Assembly (NCBI GenBank): GCA_900752845.1
Contig: CAADWU010000077.1
Span: 23,433-87,432, forward strand
Reading direction: 5' to 3'
DNA length: 64,000 nt
From: Candidatus Gastranaerophilales bacterium
Lineage (GTDB): Bacteria; Cyanobacteriota; Vampirovibrionia; Gastranaerophilales; Gastranaerophilaceae
The position numbers and the translations under genes were made by a program. Numbering within the stretch: the first letter of the stretch is position 1; each line of letters opens with the position of its first letter. The notes beneath the pieces are model-generated. The model had not been told where the DNA came from. It saw nothing but the letters and a program-made list of their open reading frames with translations, and did no database searches. This document shows positions 24,796-33,412 of the stretch, one piece after another.

Positions 24796-26406
24796 TTACC
24801 TTCTAATCTTATTAATAAGTCTTTTGCTTAATTCCGTTGCGTATTCCATTTTAAACATCAAATTTAATCCTGTATATGTGACTAAGCAAATAATTCCTAC
24901 TGATGTTATCTTTAATATTTCAAACATAGCTTTTGGCAAATGATTATATGTATCAAAGCCTGTTGAAGCTGCAAAACATATTACAAGTGATATAAATCCT
25001 GCTATACACATCTTTAAAAGATTTGTGAATAGTCCTTTGTAATCCATTTTAACTTTTCTGGAAATCAAAATACCCAGAACACAAGCATTAAACAGAGTTA
25101 CAAGAGAAGTAGAAAGCGTAATACCGCCTATGCCCATTCCTAATTTTGTTATAAATATTACGTTTAAAAGGTATTTTAAAACAATTGATGAAAAAGCTAC
25201 AATAAAAGGTGTTTTAGAATCGTTAAACGAATAATAAACTCTGGTTATGGAATCTCTGAATACATAAGGCAATATTGACACTGAAAGGAACCATAAAGCT
25301 TCTGTTACCATAAATGTTGCATCGGCATCAAATGCACCACGTTCAAATATTAAACGCACCGCATCAGTTCCGACAGTAAGAATTCCTATAATAATTGGTA
25401 TCGCTGCAAAGAACAAAACACCAACACCTTTGTTGAAATATGTTTTAATACCGTTTAAATCTCTTTCAGCTACAAGTCTTGAAAAAATCGGGAATAACGG
25501 TACAAGAAATGCAGTAACCAAAATTCCTACAGGAAACTGAAAAACTCTGTTTGCATATCCTATTGCAGTCCATGCACCTTCTGATATTGAAGATGTGAAA
25601 AACATATCAACATAAATATGTACTTGTCCGACTGTAGAGCTTAATACAGCAGGAAACAGTAACTCTGTTATTTCTTTAAAATTAGGATTATTGAAAAAAT
25701 GAAAATCTGGTTTCCACTTAAACCCCAGTTTTCTTACGTTTGGGTACTGAATTATAAGCTGTAAAATTGCACCGATTGTGGTTGCCCAGGCAAGTGCATA
25801 GCCTTTTTGATCGTTAGGAGCTGCTGCTACTACAACCCCGATAATTGCAGCACTCATTATTATAGGCGATAAATTCGGAAGCATAAACTGCCTGTAAATA
25901 ATAAGAATTCCGTAATAAATACCCACAATCCCGCCAATTATTAATAAGGGTGTCATTATCTTCAGGTGTTCGGCAGCAAGATTAATCATATCAGCAGAGC
26001 CGCTTGATATAATCAGGCTCATAATCTGATGTGGGAATACGAACATTACTATTGATAACAGCATAAAGAATATTGTTGTTGCTGTCATAAAAGTTGAATA
26101 AAGTTTGTTAACTTCTTCGGACGGTTTATCTTTCAAATTTGGAATAAGTTTAGAAAATATTGCAACTGTGGCACTGTGAAAAGGACCGCCTACACCTCCC
26201 AAAAGGATTAATGACAGCGACGGGATTTGGTATGCATAATAGTAGGCATCGGAAACAAGAGATGCACCATAGTAATTTGCGATAATTATATCTCTTACAA
26301 AACCGATTAATTTACTTACAATCGTAACTACAGCAATCAGCCATGCTGCTTTTAACACACTTGTTGTTTTTATATCTTTATCATCACCAGATATATTCAC
26401 TGTCAT
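24796..26406 (-). CDS. murJ: Lipid II flippase MurJ
   Basis: MurJ moves lipid II across the inner membrane during peptidoglycan synthesis. The 536 residues contain about 14 membrane helices, and the family N-terminus TIVSKLIGFVRDIIIANYYG is recognisable in part by its FVRD motif. The acceptor region GVGGPFHSATVAIFSKL follows. It overlaps the upstream SpoIID-like gene by 23 bases, which suggests coupling of two envelope genes. Confidence 0.94.
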   Translation of the reverse strand: MTVNISGDDKDIKTTSVLKAAWLIAVVTIVSKLIGFVRDIIIANYYGASLVSDAYYYAYQIPSLSLILLGGVGGPFHSATVAIFSKLIPNLKDKPSEEVNKLYSTFMTATTIFFMLLSIVMFVFPHQIMSLIISSGSADMINLAAEHLKIMTPLLIIGGIVGIYYGILIIYRQFMLPNLSPIIMSAAIIGVVVAAAPNDQKGYALAWATTIGAILQLIIQYPNVRKLGFKWKPDFHFFNNPNFKEITELLFPAVLSSTVGQVHIYVDMFFTSSISEGAWTAIGYANRVFQFPVGILVTAFLVPLFPIFSRLVAERDLNGIKTYFNKGVGVLFFAAIPIIIGILTVGTDAVRLIFERGAFDADATFMVTEALWFLSVSILPYVFRDSITRVYYSFNDSKTPFIVAFSSIVLKYLLNVIFITKLGMGIGGITLSTSLVTLFNACVLGILISRKVKMDYKGLFTNLLKMCIAGFISLVICFAASTGFDTYNHLPKAMFEILKITSVGIICLVTYTGLNLMFKMEYATELSKRLINKIRR

Positions 26407-28105
26407 CTTTTTTCACCAATTCCACATATAATCTTAATGCCTTTTTATCACCCTCATCCATAGGGTAATAGAATATCACTGTATTTCTTCCGTCTTTTAA
26501 ATATTTTGAAATATCTATTTCAGCTGTTCTTTTTATAATATTAGGTTCAAGTTTGAATGTATTTTCTTTGCCGTTAATATTTATTATCAGTTTGGAAACC
26601 ATAAATTTATTATCAACAATTACTTTTGCATATTTGTTTTTTGTATAAAAATTCTGGGTTACTGCTTGTTGAGCACTGTTTGCTGAAATAATCACAGGTT
26701 TTGTGGAAAGTGTTATTCCTGAGTAATAGTGTTGTAATATTTTCTCATAAGGTTTATGCAGCTCAGAGCCCATAAAGCCTGCTCCAAACTGGCTTAATCC
26801 CACTCCATGCCCAAATCCTCCGCCGTAAGCGTGTATTGAAACAAGGTTTCCTGCTTCATCTCTAATGTTATCAAAAACCACATTTGCACTCGGTAATGCT
26901 TTTCCGTCTTTAGTAATTAAACGACGTACAACAAGTTCTTTAAATACTTTATAAGTTTGAGAACGGGTTACAATTTCCATTTCAATAATTTTCCCCGACT
27001 CACCACGTCTGAGAACTTTAATTTCAACTATATCATCGAGTTTGTCGCCTTTGTTAAATGCAGGTTTTACAAAGCCTGTTGCAGATTGGGCTGCAAGTGT
27101 TGATTGAAGCGCATTTTTAAGTTCATCTGCACTCCATTCACGTTCCCACCTGTAATAAGGCGAGCGAATGTCATAAGCATCAGGTTTTGATTTATAATAA
27201 GCATTTGCTGCTTCTTCATTATTTAAAGGAGTTTGAGTAATTATATCAGGTTTTGCCCTTAAATAAGGTTTGTCGTGAGAAGGAAATTCTTTTGTTTTTG
27301 GATCAGAAAATGCATTGGCATAGCTTTCTGTATAACCGCCTGCCGTTGATGAATATTGTGCAAGGATTAAATCCCAATTATAAATAGCAACAACGCCCTC
27401 AGTTTCTTTTACAGCCTTATCTGCTAAAGGTTTTTCCGTATTAGCTCCGTAGTAAACCTGACTTGCGACGCTGTCTACAACATCATAATTCGGTGATGCT
27501 TTTGTGCGTGGTGAAAGTACGTAATTTCTGGCGGCTACACTTTGTGCTTTTAAAGCTTCAAGACCGAAGCTTACAGGCATTTCATTCGGCACAACACCTT
27601 TCAAATATTCTTCAACTTCAATCATATTTACAAGATTAAAAGTATTATTATTATTTTTAACAAGTTCAAATGCTCCGTGATACAAAGCTTGTTTTCCTGC
27701 ACGTTTTAAGCCGGTGACACCTAAAAGACCGTAATTGCTTGTAATCTGCACAGGTCCTGCAACCTGTTCCGGAACTGTGCTCTCAGGTGTATAAATATTA
27801 AACAATCCGTCTTTGTATGTAATTCTTATGTTTTGATTAGCATGGTAATTCCCGATTAATATTTTGTTATCATAAATTTGGGTGTCGCCTGTACCGAAAA
27901 TTGTAATATCGTTGTACTGGTAAGTTCCAAAATTTGTAGTGCCAATACCAACTCTGACGACTTCTGAAGTCGGGATATTTTGTGTTACGACAGCTTGTCT
28001 TGCAGCTTCTAAAGTAGAAGCAGGTATTTGAGTAAATATTTGAGCCTCAGAGGGCAAAGCCGTTAATGCTGTATTTAATAAAAGTACTAAAATTAGTTTT
28101 TTCAT
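26384..28105 (-). CDS. SpoIID/LytB-domain secreted protein
   Basis: The 573-residue product has a signal peptide (KKLILVLLLNTALTALPSEA). A SpoIID/LytB domain of about residues 155-480 contains LKGVVPNEMPVSFGLEALKAQSVAARNY and ends with GGGFGHGVGLSQFGA-type motifs. In SpoIID this domain is a lytic transglycosylase acting on denuded glycan strands; in non-sporulating bacteria it is common and thought to remodel the wall. The ATG at 28105 lies 6 bases after TATAAT, so the mRNA appears leaderless. It leads the spoIID-murJ-tsaC unit. Confidence 0.88.
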   Translation of the reverse strand: MKKLILVLLLNTALTALPSEAQIFTQIPASTLEAARQAVVTQNIPTSEVVRVGIGTTNFGTYQYNDITIFGTGDTQIYDNKILIGNYHANQNIRITYKDGLFNIYTPESTVPEQVAGPVQITSNYGLLGVTGLKRAGKQALYHGAFELVKNNNNTFNLVNMIEVEEYLKGVVPNEMPVSFGLEALKAQSVAARNYVLSPRTKASPNYDVVDSVASQVYYGANTEKPLADKAVKETEGVVAIYNWDLILAQYSSTAGGYTESYANAFSDPKTKEFPSHDKPYLRAKPDIITQTPLNNEEAANAYYKSKPDAYDIRSPYYRWEREWSADELKNALQSTLAAQSATGFVKPAFNKGDKLDDIVEIKVLRRGESGKIIEMEIVTRSQTYKVFKELVVRRLITKDGKALPSANVVFDNIRDEAGNLVSIHAYGGGFGHGVGLSQFGAGFMGSELHKPYEKILQHYYSGITLSTKPVIISANSAQQAVTQNFYTKNKYAKVIVDNKFMVSKLIININGKENTFKLEPNIIKRTAEIDISKYLKDGRNTVIFYYPMDEGDKKALRLYVELVKKDDSEYIW

Positions 28106-28117
28106 ACGATAATTATA
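28106..28117 (-). promoter_or_regulatory. Leaderless-type -10 promoter of the spoIID-murJ-tsaC unit
   Basis: On the minus strand TATAAT is followed by TATCGT and the ATG. Confidence 0.65.
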
Positions 28118-28182
28118 TGACAAATTTAGAAAATATGTTATAATAAAAAATATAAATGTATTTATTGTGAAAGGAGCAATTA

Positions 28183-28840
28183 ATGAAAAAGTTTAGTCAC
28201 ATTGGGGGGGGGCAACCGTTTAAGCTCCAGTAGCAGTGCGTTTACCTTGGCGGAAGTTTTGGTTACGTTAGGAATTATCGGTGTTGTTGCAGCTATGACA
28301 ATGCCTGTTATTGTTGGCAAAATTGAAAAATATGTTCTAAAAAATCAAATTAAAAAAACTTATTCTATACTATCACAGATTCAGCAAAAGCTTTTGTTTG
28401 AGTTTGATGATGTCTTAAATACTCCTACTCCCGGCGATACTGTAAACGGTTATGAAGCTTTTAATACTGCTGTAATTGAAAGTTTAAAAATTGTTAAAGT
28501 TTGTAAGAAAAATGCCCTTGCAAGCGGGTGTGTTCCAAAATATCAGGGGTTAAATATTAGTCAGTGCAGTGGTTTTAATGAAAATTCCGTATACAACACG
28601 CAGACTGTCTATATTCTATCCGACGGTTCGATTTTAATCCCGTATCATATGGACTGGCGTTCATTATGGCTGGTTGATGTGAACGGCAAAAAAGGTCCGA
28701 ACAAAGCCGGTTTTGACTTATTCGACGTTGCCTATGATAAAGCAGACAGAAGATTAGAATTTAGTGGTGTAGGCTGTCTTAATCAAGACGGTTCTGTTAA
28801 GGGAGGGCTTGATTATTACAAAAATATCGACAAATGGTAA
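28183..28840 (+). CDS. Type IV pseudopilin, reading frame broken by a poly-G tract
   Basis: The pilin frame (28202-28840) contains AFTLAEVLVTLGIIGVVAAM, a prepilin peptidase site with Glu5 and N-terminal helix, then a globular part with four or more cysteines. The ATG at 28183 has an excellent Shine-Dalgarno sequence AAAGGAG. It reads MKKFSHIGGGQP and stops after 16 codons because the G run (28204-28212) has nine residues. Eight G would place the pilin in frame, giving MKKFSHIGGG followed by a Ser-rich leader. The alternative TTG at 28202 lies inside the tract region and has no Shine-Dalgarno sequence. It is the second pseudopilin in the window with this arrangement. Confidence 0.8.
28204..28212. 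repeat. Homopolymer tract of nine G in a pseudopilin leader
   Basis: The tract follows codon 7 from the ATG at 28183 and is followed by CAACC, as in the other pseudopilin. There the same plus-strand string lies on the non-coding strand. Confidence 0.85.
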
Positions 28841-28845
28841 ATAAT

Positions 28846-30219
28846 TTATTTTATTTCCCATGTAGTGCCGTCTTTGGAGTCTTTTAGGATTATATTGACT
28901 TCATCAAGAGCAATTCTTATTTTATCAGCAATGCCCCAGTTTTTTGCTTCACGTGCTTCTTTTCTGTAAGCAACAATTTCTTCCATTGAAGCAAATTCTT
29001 TACCAAGCTTTTCAGAAACATGTTTTACTGCTGATGAAAGTTCCTCTGCTGATAATGTCGGTTTTTCAAAAGTAAAGCCCAAAACAGATGCAAGTTTAAA
29101 AAGAATTGTAAACGCATCTTTTTCATCTTTATTTGCTTTATTTGCAAGTTCAAAAAGAACGGCAAGAGCTTTTGAAGTATTCAAATCATCGTCCATAGCG
29201 TCAGTGAACTGTTTATACTCGTCTGTTGTTGTAATATCCAAATCTTCATTTATCTTTGTTTGTTTTGCATTAAGCAAACGTTTTACACCTGCCTGAGCCG
29301 ATGATAAAGCTTCGTCTGAGAATTCAACAGGCATTCTGTAGTGGTTTGTCAAAATAAAGAAACGAATTGTGTTCGCATCATATTTTTTCAATAAATCATC
29401 TATCGTCAAGAAGTTGCCTAAAGATTTAGACATTTTTTCTTTGTTTATTGTTACAAAGCCGTTATGCAGCCAGTAATTTACGAATTTGCATCCGTTAGCG
29501 CATTCTGATTGTGCTATTTCATTTTCGTGGTGAGGGAAGATTAAATCTGCTCCGCCTGCGTGAATATCAATGGTTTTACCAAGATATTTTCTGCTCATGG
29601 CAGAACACTCAATATGCCAGCCTGGACGACCTACGCCCCAAGGAGATTTGTAGCCGAACTTTTCATCTTTTTTCCACAATGCAAAATCAAGCGGATCTTC
29701 TTTAATATCGCCAATTTCAATTCTTGCACCGCTTTCAAGCTGATCTATAGGCTGTTTTGAAAGGCAGCCGTATTGAGGGAATTTTTTTACTCTGAAATAT
29801 ACATCACCGTCTGCTTCGTAAGCGTAGCCTTTATTGATTAAATCTTTTACTATAGAAATCATTTCGCCTAAAGTTTTTGTTGCAAATGGCTCAATATCAG
29901 GTTTCAAAGTGTTCAAAGCTTTCATTGAGTTTTCAAACTGTTTGTACCAGTATTGAGATACTTCTTCGGGAGTTTTCCCTTCTTTATCAGCTTTTTTCAG
30001 AATTTTGTCGTCAACATCTGTTACATTACGGCAGTATGTCACATCATAACCTTTGAATTTCAAATATCTGTATAATACATCCCACGTAATATAGCATCTG
30101 GCATGTCCCAGATGTGCAAAATCATAAACAGTAGGTCCGCAAACATACATTTTAACTTTGTTTTCATCAATTGGAGTAAAATCTTCAACTTTATTTGTAT
30201 AAGAATTGTGTAATTTCAT
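28846..30219 (-). CDS. cysS: Cysteinyl-tRNA synthetase
   Basis: CysS charges tRNA-Cys. The start at 30219 gives the canonical N-terminus MKLHNSYTNKVEDF. The zinc cysteine Cys27 and the HIGH-class motif HLGH (36-39) follow. The zinc ligands in WHIECSAM and HHENEIAQSE and the KMSKS motif near residue 263 are present. The 457 residues match the family. AGAGGGA is the likely Shine-Dalgarno sequence. The longer frame upstream has no support. Confidence 0.97.
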   Translation of the reverse strand: MKLHNSYTNKVEDFTPIDENKVKMYVCGPTVYDFAHLGHARCYITWDVLYRYLKFKGYDVTYCRNVTDVDDKILKKADKEGKTPEEVSQYWYKQFENSMKALNTLKPDIEPFATKTLGEMISIVKDLINKGYAYEADGDVYFRVKKFPQYGCLSKQPIDQLESGARIEIGDIKEDPLDFALWKKDEKFGYKSPWGVGRPGWHIECSAMSRKYLGKTIDIHAGGADLIFPHHENEIAQSECANGCKFVNYWLHNGFVTINKEKMSKSLGNFLTIDDLLKKYDANTIRFFILTNHYRMPVEFSDEALSSAQAGVKRLLNAKQTKINEDLDITTTDEYKQFTDAMDDDLNTSKALAVLFELANKANKDEKDAFTILFKLASVLGFTFEKPTLSAEELSSAVKHVSEKLGKEFASMEEIVAYRKEAREAKNWGIADKIRIALDEVNIILKDSKDGTTWEIK

Positions 30220-30367
30220 ATAAAAAATCCCTCTTTTTCTTTCAATTTTACTACAAAAATTAAAGATGTTAACTAATGTAAACAAAAATATAAACTTAGG
30301 CAATTAAATATTGCAAAAATATTTAATAAGTATATACGTAATAGTTGAAAAACATGAGGAGATAATT

Positions 30368-30817
30368 ATGGTTAAACCAGTAAACGGTGCAGGCAGCAAT
30401 AATCCGCCCGAAGGCTACAACAAAGTTACAATGTATGACGAAAAATCTAAAAAGACTAAAACATTTTTTGTTCCTGTCGGTCAAAATTTGGTAGTTAACG
30501 GTAATACTTATGACCTTGACAAGGCAAAAGGCAATGAACTTGTGTTTAAAGGAACAAAAGACAATACGAAACATAACTTAATGGGTATTGCTTTAGAGCA
30601 TCTTGATGCTAATGGCGACGGTAGAATTGATGGTAATGATACTGATCAGAATATGGCAGGAAAAATTAATAAAGATTTAGCAAATACTTCATTCTTTGTT
30701 AAAAATACTGACTTTTTCTCTGATGCAGGTATATATAAAGGCGAAGGAGGGGTTGTTTTCAGCAAAAGTAATGAAGGACAATTCTTTGGCGTAGAAATTG
30801 AAAAAAAAGATAAGTAA
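30368..30817 (+). CDS. Small EF-hand calcium-binding protein
   Basis: A 149-residue protein of unknown family with one clear EF-hand loop, DANGDGRIDGND, near residues 79-90. The N-terminus MVKPVNGAGSNN resembles the xPV starts of two other unknown proteins here. There is no signal peptide, so export, if any, would be by another route. The start at 30368 follows GAGGAGA at good spacing. A strong terminator ends the gene. Confidence 0.75.
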   Translation: MVKPVNGAGSNNPPEGYNKVTMYDEKSKKTKTFFVPVGQNLVVNGNTYDLDKAKGNELVFKGTKDNTKHNLMGIALEHLDANGDGRIDGNDTDQNMAGKINKDLANTSFFVKNTDFFSDAGIYKGEGGVVFSKSNEGQFFGVEIEKKDK

Positions 30818-30820
30818 TTA

Positions 30821-30848
30821 AAAGCGGCTTTTAATAAGCCGCTTTTTT
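30821..30848. terminator. Bidirectional Rho-independent terminator
   Basis: AAAGCGGCTT and AAGCCGCTTT form a 10-base stem with a 5-base loop and a T run, between the EF-hand gene and the convergent carboxypeptidase gene. Confidence 0.9.
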
Positions 30849-31445
30849 TAATAAATCAAAAATTTTGTGTACAGGTTTAATTAAATCTTCAACAGGACAT
30901 TCTTCATCAAGTTCAAGTGTAATTGTAGGTATTTCCCGTTCTATACCTGCATAGGTCCCGAAGCTTCCGGGGGTTGGGTAACCTATACTTGGTTCTAAAG
31001 GATAATTAATAATTTCTGATATTTTTTCAGAAATCTCTTTTGCAGGTCCGTCATAGTTAACAATTTTGTAAGGCGCATGGAGTGTAAGTATTAAATCAGG
31101 CTTAAACTCATTAATAGTATCTATAAGAAACTGTGTTTCGATTTCGCTTCCTGCACTCATGCCGCCGAAAAACTCATCTTTTTCGGTTAATTCCCAATTT
31201 TTAGTCGGGAAATTTCTGTTTAAGTCAACTCCGTTGGAATTTGTTCTTGTTTTGAGCTGCAAACCGTCAGGGTTCAGGCAGGGAATGAAAATTAAACCGT
31301 TTGTGTCATTGTTTTTCAGATATTCTTCAATAAGAAATTTACCCTGAGGCTCATCACCATGAAACACCCCTATAATAAGTGTATTCCCGCTATCTCCAAT
31401 AAGTTCGATTTTATTTTTTAGTTTTGTTATCACTGATTTATTCAA
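30831..31445 (-). CDS. M14-family zinc carboxypeptidase, MpaA-like
   Basis: The 204-residue enzyme resembles murein peptide amidase MpaA, which cleaves the gamma-D-Glu to diaminopimelate bond of wall peptides in the cytoplasm. Zinc ligands His29 and Glu32 are in GVFHGDEPQG, the substrate-binding segment is NSNGVDLNRNFP, and the third ligand His is in TLHAPYK. The C-terminal glutamate is in TLELDEE. The start codon is TTG at 31445, overlapping the ftsY stop by 8 bases. The substrate is inferred from the family. Confidence 0.85.
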   Translation of the reverse strand: MNKSVITKLKNKIELIGDSGNTLIIGVFHGDEPQGKFLIEEYLKNNDTNGLIFIPCLNPDGLQLKTRTNSNGVDLNRNFPTKNWELTEKDEFFGGMSAGSEIETQFLIDTINEFKPDLILTLHAPYKIVNYDGPAKEISEKISEIINYPLEPSIGYPTPGSFGTYAGIEREIPTITLELDEECPVEDLIKPVHKIFDLLKKAAY

Positions 31446-32352
31446 AGATTGCCTCTATAAATTCTTCTGAATTAAAAGATTTTAAATCTTCCATTTTTTC
31501 ACCCACACCTATGAGTTTAACCGGAAGTTTCATTTCTTTTGCCACAGCAAGCACAATTGCACCTTTTGCAGAACCGTCGAGTTTTGTAAGTCCGACTGAG
31601 GTTAAGTTTACGGCTTCTGTGAAAACTTTTGCCTGCTGCAAACCGTTTTGACCTGTGTTTGCATCCAATACAAGCATACATTCACGCAAAGCATCGGGAG
31701 CTTTTTTATCAATAACCGATTTAATCTTTTTTAATTCTTCCATAAGGTTGAATTTGTTTTGCAAGCGGCCTGCCGTATCAACCAAAATTACATCAAATTG
31801 CTCTTTTTGCGCTTTTTCGATTGCTTCATAAACAACTGATGCAGGATCTGCTTTGTCACGTCTTACAATTTCCGCCGCTGCCCTTTTAGACCAGATATCA
31901 AGCTGTTCTTCTGCTGCCGCACGAAATGTATCGCCTGCTGCAATTAAAACTTTTTTGCCTTCGTTTTTAAATTTGTATGCAAGTTTTCCTATAAGCGTGG
32001 TTTTTCCAACGCCGTTAACACCGCATATAAAGTAAATATTTAAATCGTTCTCAATATAATTTATCTCATTGCTGCCTGCATCTTTTAAAGTTTTTAAAAA
32101 TTCTTTTTTAAGATAATTTTTAACTTCAGACGGCTTAATTTTTGTCTGTCCACGCAAATTGTCAACAAGTTCTGTTGCATAATTTACGCCTAAATCTGCA
32201 CTGATAAGCATATCTTCCATGTCATCAAGAACAAATTCCGAGAATTCTTCTTCCTGGCTTACCGAATTAACAACATTTCCAACAAGAGCCTGAGCTGTGT
32301 TGGAAACTGTTTCTTTTAAGTTATTAAATTTGTCTTTAAAAAATCCGAACAT
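31438..32352 (-). CDS. ftsY: Signal recognition particle receptor FtsY
   Basis: FtsY is the SRP receptor GTPase that docks ribosomes at the membrane. The 304 residues lack the long acidic N-terminal A domain of the E. coli form. The N domain is followed by the GTPase with GVNGVGKTT (G1), DTAGRLQNKFNLMEEL (G3) and TKLDGSAKGA (G4). A Shine-Dalgarno GAGGGC precedes the ATG. It follows nusB and precedes the MpaA-like gene in one run. Confidence 0.96.
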   Translation of the reverse strand: MFGFFKDKFNNLKETVSNTAQALVGNVVNSVSQEEEFSEFVLDDMEDMLISADLGVNYATELVDNLRGQTKIKPSEVKNYLKKEFLKTLKDAGSNEINYIENDLNIYFICGVNGVGKTTLIGKLAYKFKNEGKKVLIAAGDTFRAAAEEQLDIWSKRAAAEIVRRDKADPASVVYEAIEKAQKEQFDVILVDTAGRLQNKFNLMEELKKIKSVIDKKAPDALRECMLVLDANTGQNGLQQAKVFTEAVNLTSVGLTKLDGSAKGAIVLAVAKEMKLPVKLIGVGEKMEDLKSFNSEEFIEAIFE

Positions 32353-32394
32353 TATTTGCCCTCAATGTTTATTTCCTGAATGGAGGGTGCTGTA

Positions 32395-33054
32395 TTAGGA
32401 AATGCCTTGGTCAACGATAACTTTTGCAAGAATGCCGTTGATAAAAGATGCACTGTCATCTGTGGAATATTTTTTCGCAAGTTCTAAAGCTTCGTCAATA
32501 ACAACTTTCATTGGAGCATCTTTCATATAAAGAAGTTCAACGATTGCAATACGCAAAATGTCTTTATCCATTTTTACAAGACGTCCCAAATCCCAGTTTT
32601 TAGCATATTTCTGGATAATATTATCAACTTCTTCATGATTTTTTTGGAAGTATTCTGCAATTTCAATTGCATAATCTTTGACTTCGCTTTGAGAATCAAG
32701 AGTTGTAAATTCAGCGATTTCAAGAGCCATTAAAGATTTTTCGGCAATATCAATCATCTCGTTAATTCTTCCTGTCATATCAGATGTCATAGGAATAGGA
32801 ACAGGAATATTTGCAACACCTATTGGTCTGTTTAAGTTTACTTCTGCATCAGCTTCGTAGTTGTCGATTTGATCTCTCATTGCAACAAGCGCTCCTACAG
32901 CAATTTTTAATTCATCTGTAGCACTGCTTGTTAAAATTCTTACTGATTTCAATATAATGTCTTCTAAGTCTGTTTTAGAATGGTTTGTTATTTTTTTATC
33001 AAATTGAGAAAATAGTATAAATGCTAATTCTCTTGCTGCTCTGCGGGCTTGCAT
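32395..33054 (-). CDS. nusB: Transcription antitermination factor NusB, with insertion
   Basis: NusB binds boxA RNA with S10 for rRNA antitermination. The protein is 219 residues against about 140 in E. coli. The N-terminal RRAARELAFILFSQFD and the C-terminal block DKDILRIAIVELLYM...VVIDEALELAKKYSTDDSASFINGIL-type motifs are intact. The extra 75 residues lie between them, near residues 30-120. Longer NusB proteins with such an insert are known in Cyanobacteria, which supports the lineage assignment. Confidence 0.92.
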   Translation of the reverse strand: MQARRAARELAFILFSQFDKKITNHSKTDLEDIILKSVRILTSSATDELKIAVGALVAMRDQIDNYEADAEVNLNRPIGVANIPVPIPMTSDMTGRINEMIDIAEKSLMALEIAEFTTLDSQSEVKDYAIEIAEYFQKNHEEVDNIIQKYAKNWDLGRLVKMDKDILRIAIVELLYMKDAPMKVVIDEALELAKKYSTDDSASFINGILAKVIVDQGIS

Positions 33055-33116
33055 GTATTTACCTCTTTTTTATTAATATCAATTACAAGCTTTATGCTAG
33101 CATGAAAAATTTTTAT

Positions 33117-33344
33117 CTACAACATACTTTTGTCAGACTTTACAGAATTATCATAATCTTTAAATTTCATAAATGTATTATTAACTTCTTCTTCAAGAAT
33201 AGAACACATATTCAAACTGTCTTTCTTTGTATAATCATAGTCTTCGATAAGAGTTTTACCTAAAAGACTTATAATTGTTTGAATCTTTTCAAATGAAATG
33301 TAAATTTCCGATGCTTTTTCTTTCGGATTGCTTCTTTTATGCAT
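33117..33344 (-). CDS. Small helical protein of unknown function
   Basis: A 75-residue charged, mostly helical protein starting MHKRSNPKEK. The start at 33344 is chosen because TGGAGG lies 5 to 6 bases upstream; an ATG four codons earlier overlaps that Shine-Dalgarno sequence. It has no membrane segment or recognised family, and weakly resembles the protein at 7387-7608. Confidence 0.55.
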   Translation of the reverse strand: MHKRSNPKEKASEIYISFEKIQTIISLLGKTLIEDYDYTKKDSLNMCSILEEEVNNTFMKFKDYDNSVKSDKSML

Positions 33345-33412
33345 AAAATCCTCCATTAGAAAAATATACCACTATAATTTTCATAATGCACTTAGAAGTT
33401 TGGCTATACTTT

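Noticed and set aside
28202..28204. TTG at 28202 as the true start of the second pseudopilin
   Set aside because: It overlaps the G tract and lacks a Shine-Dalgarno sequence. The ATG at 28183 is well placed behind AAAGGAG.
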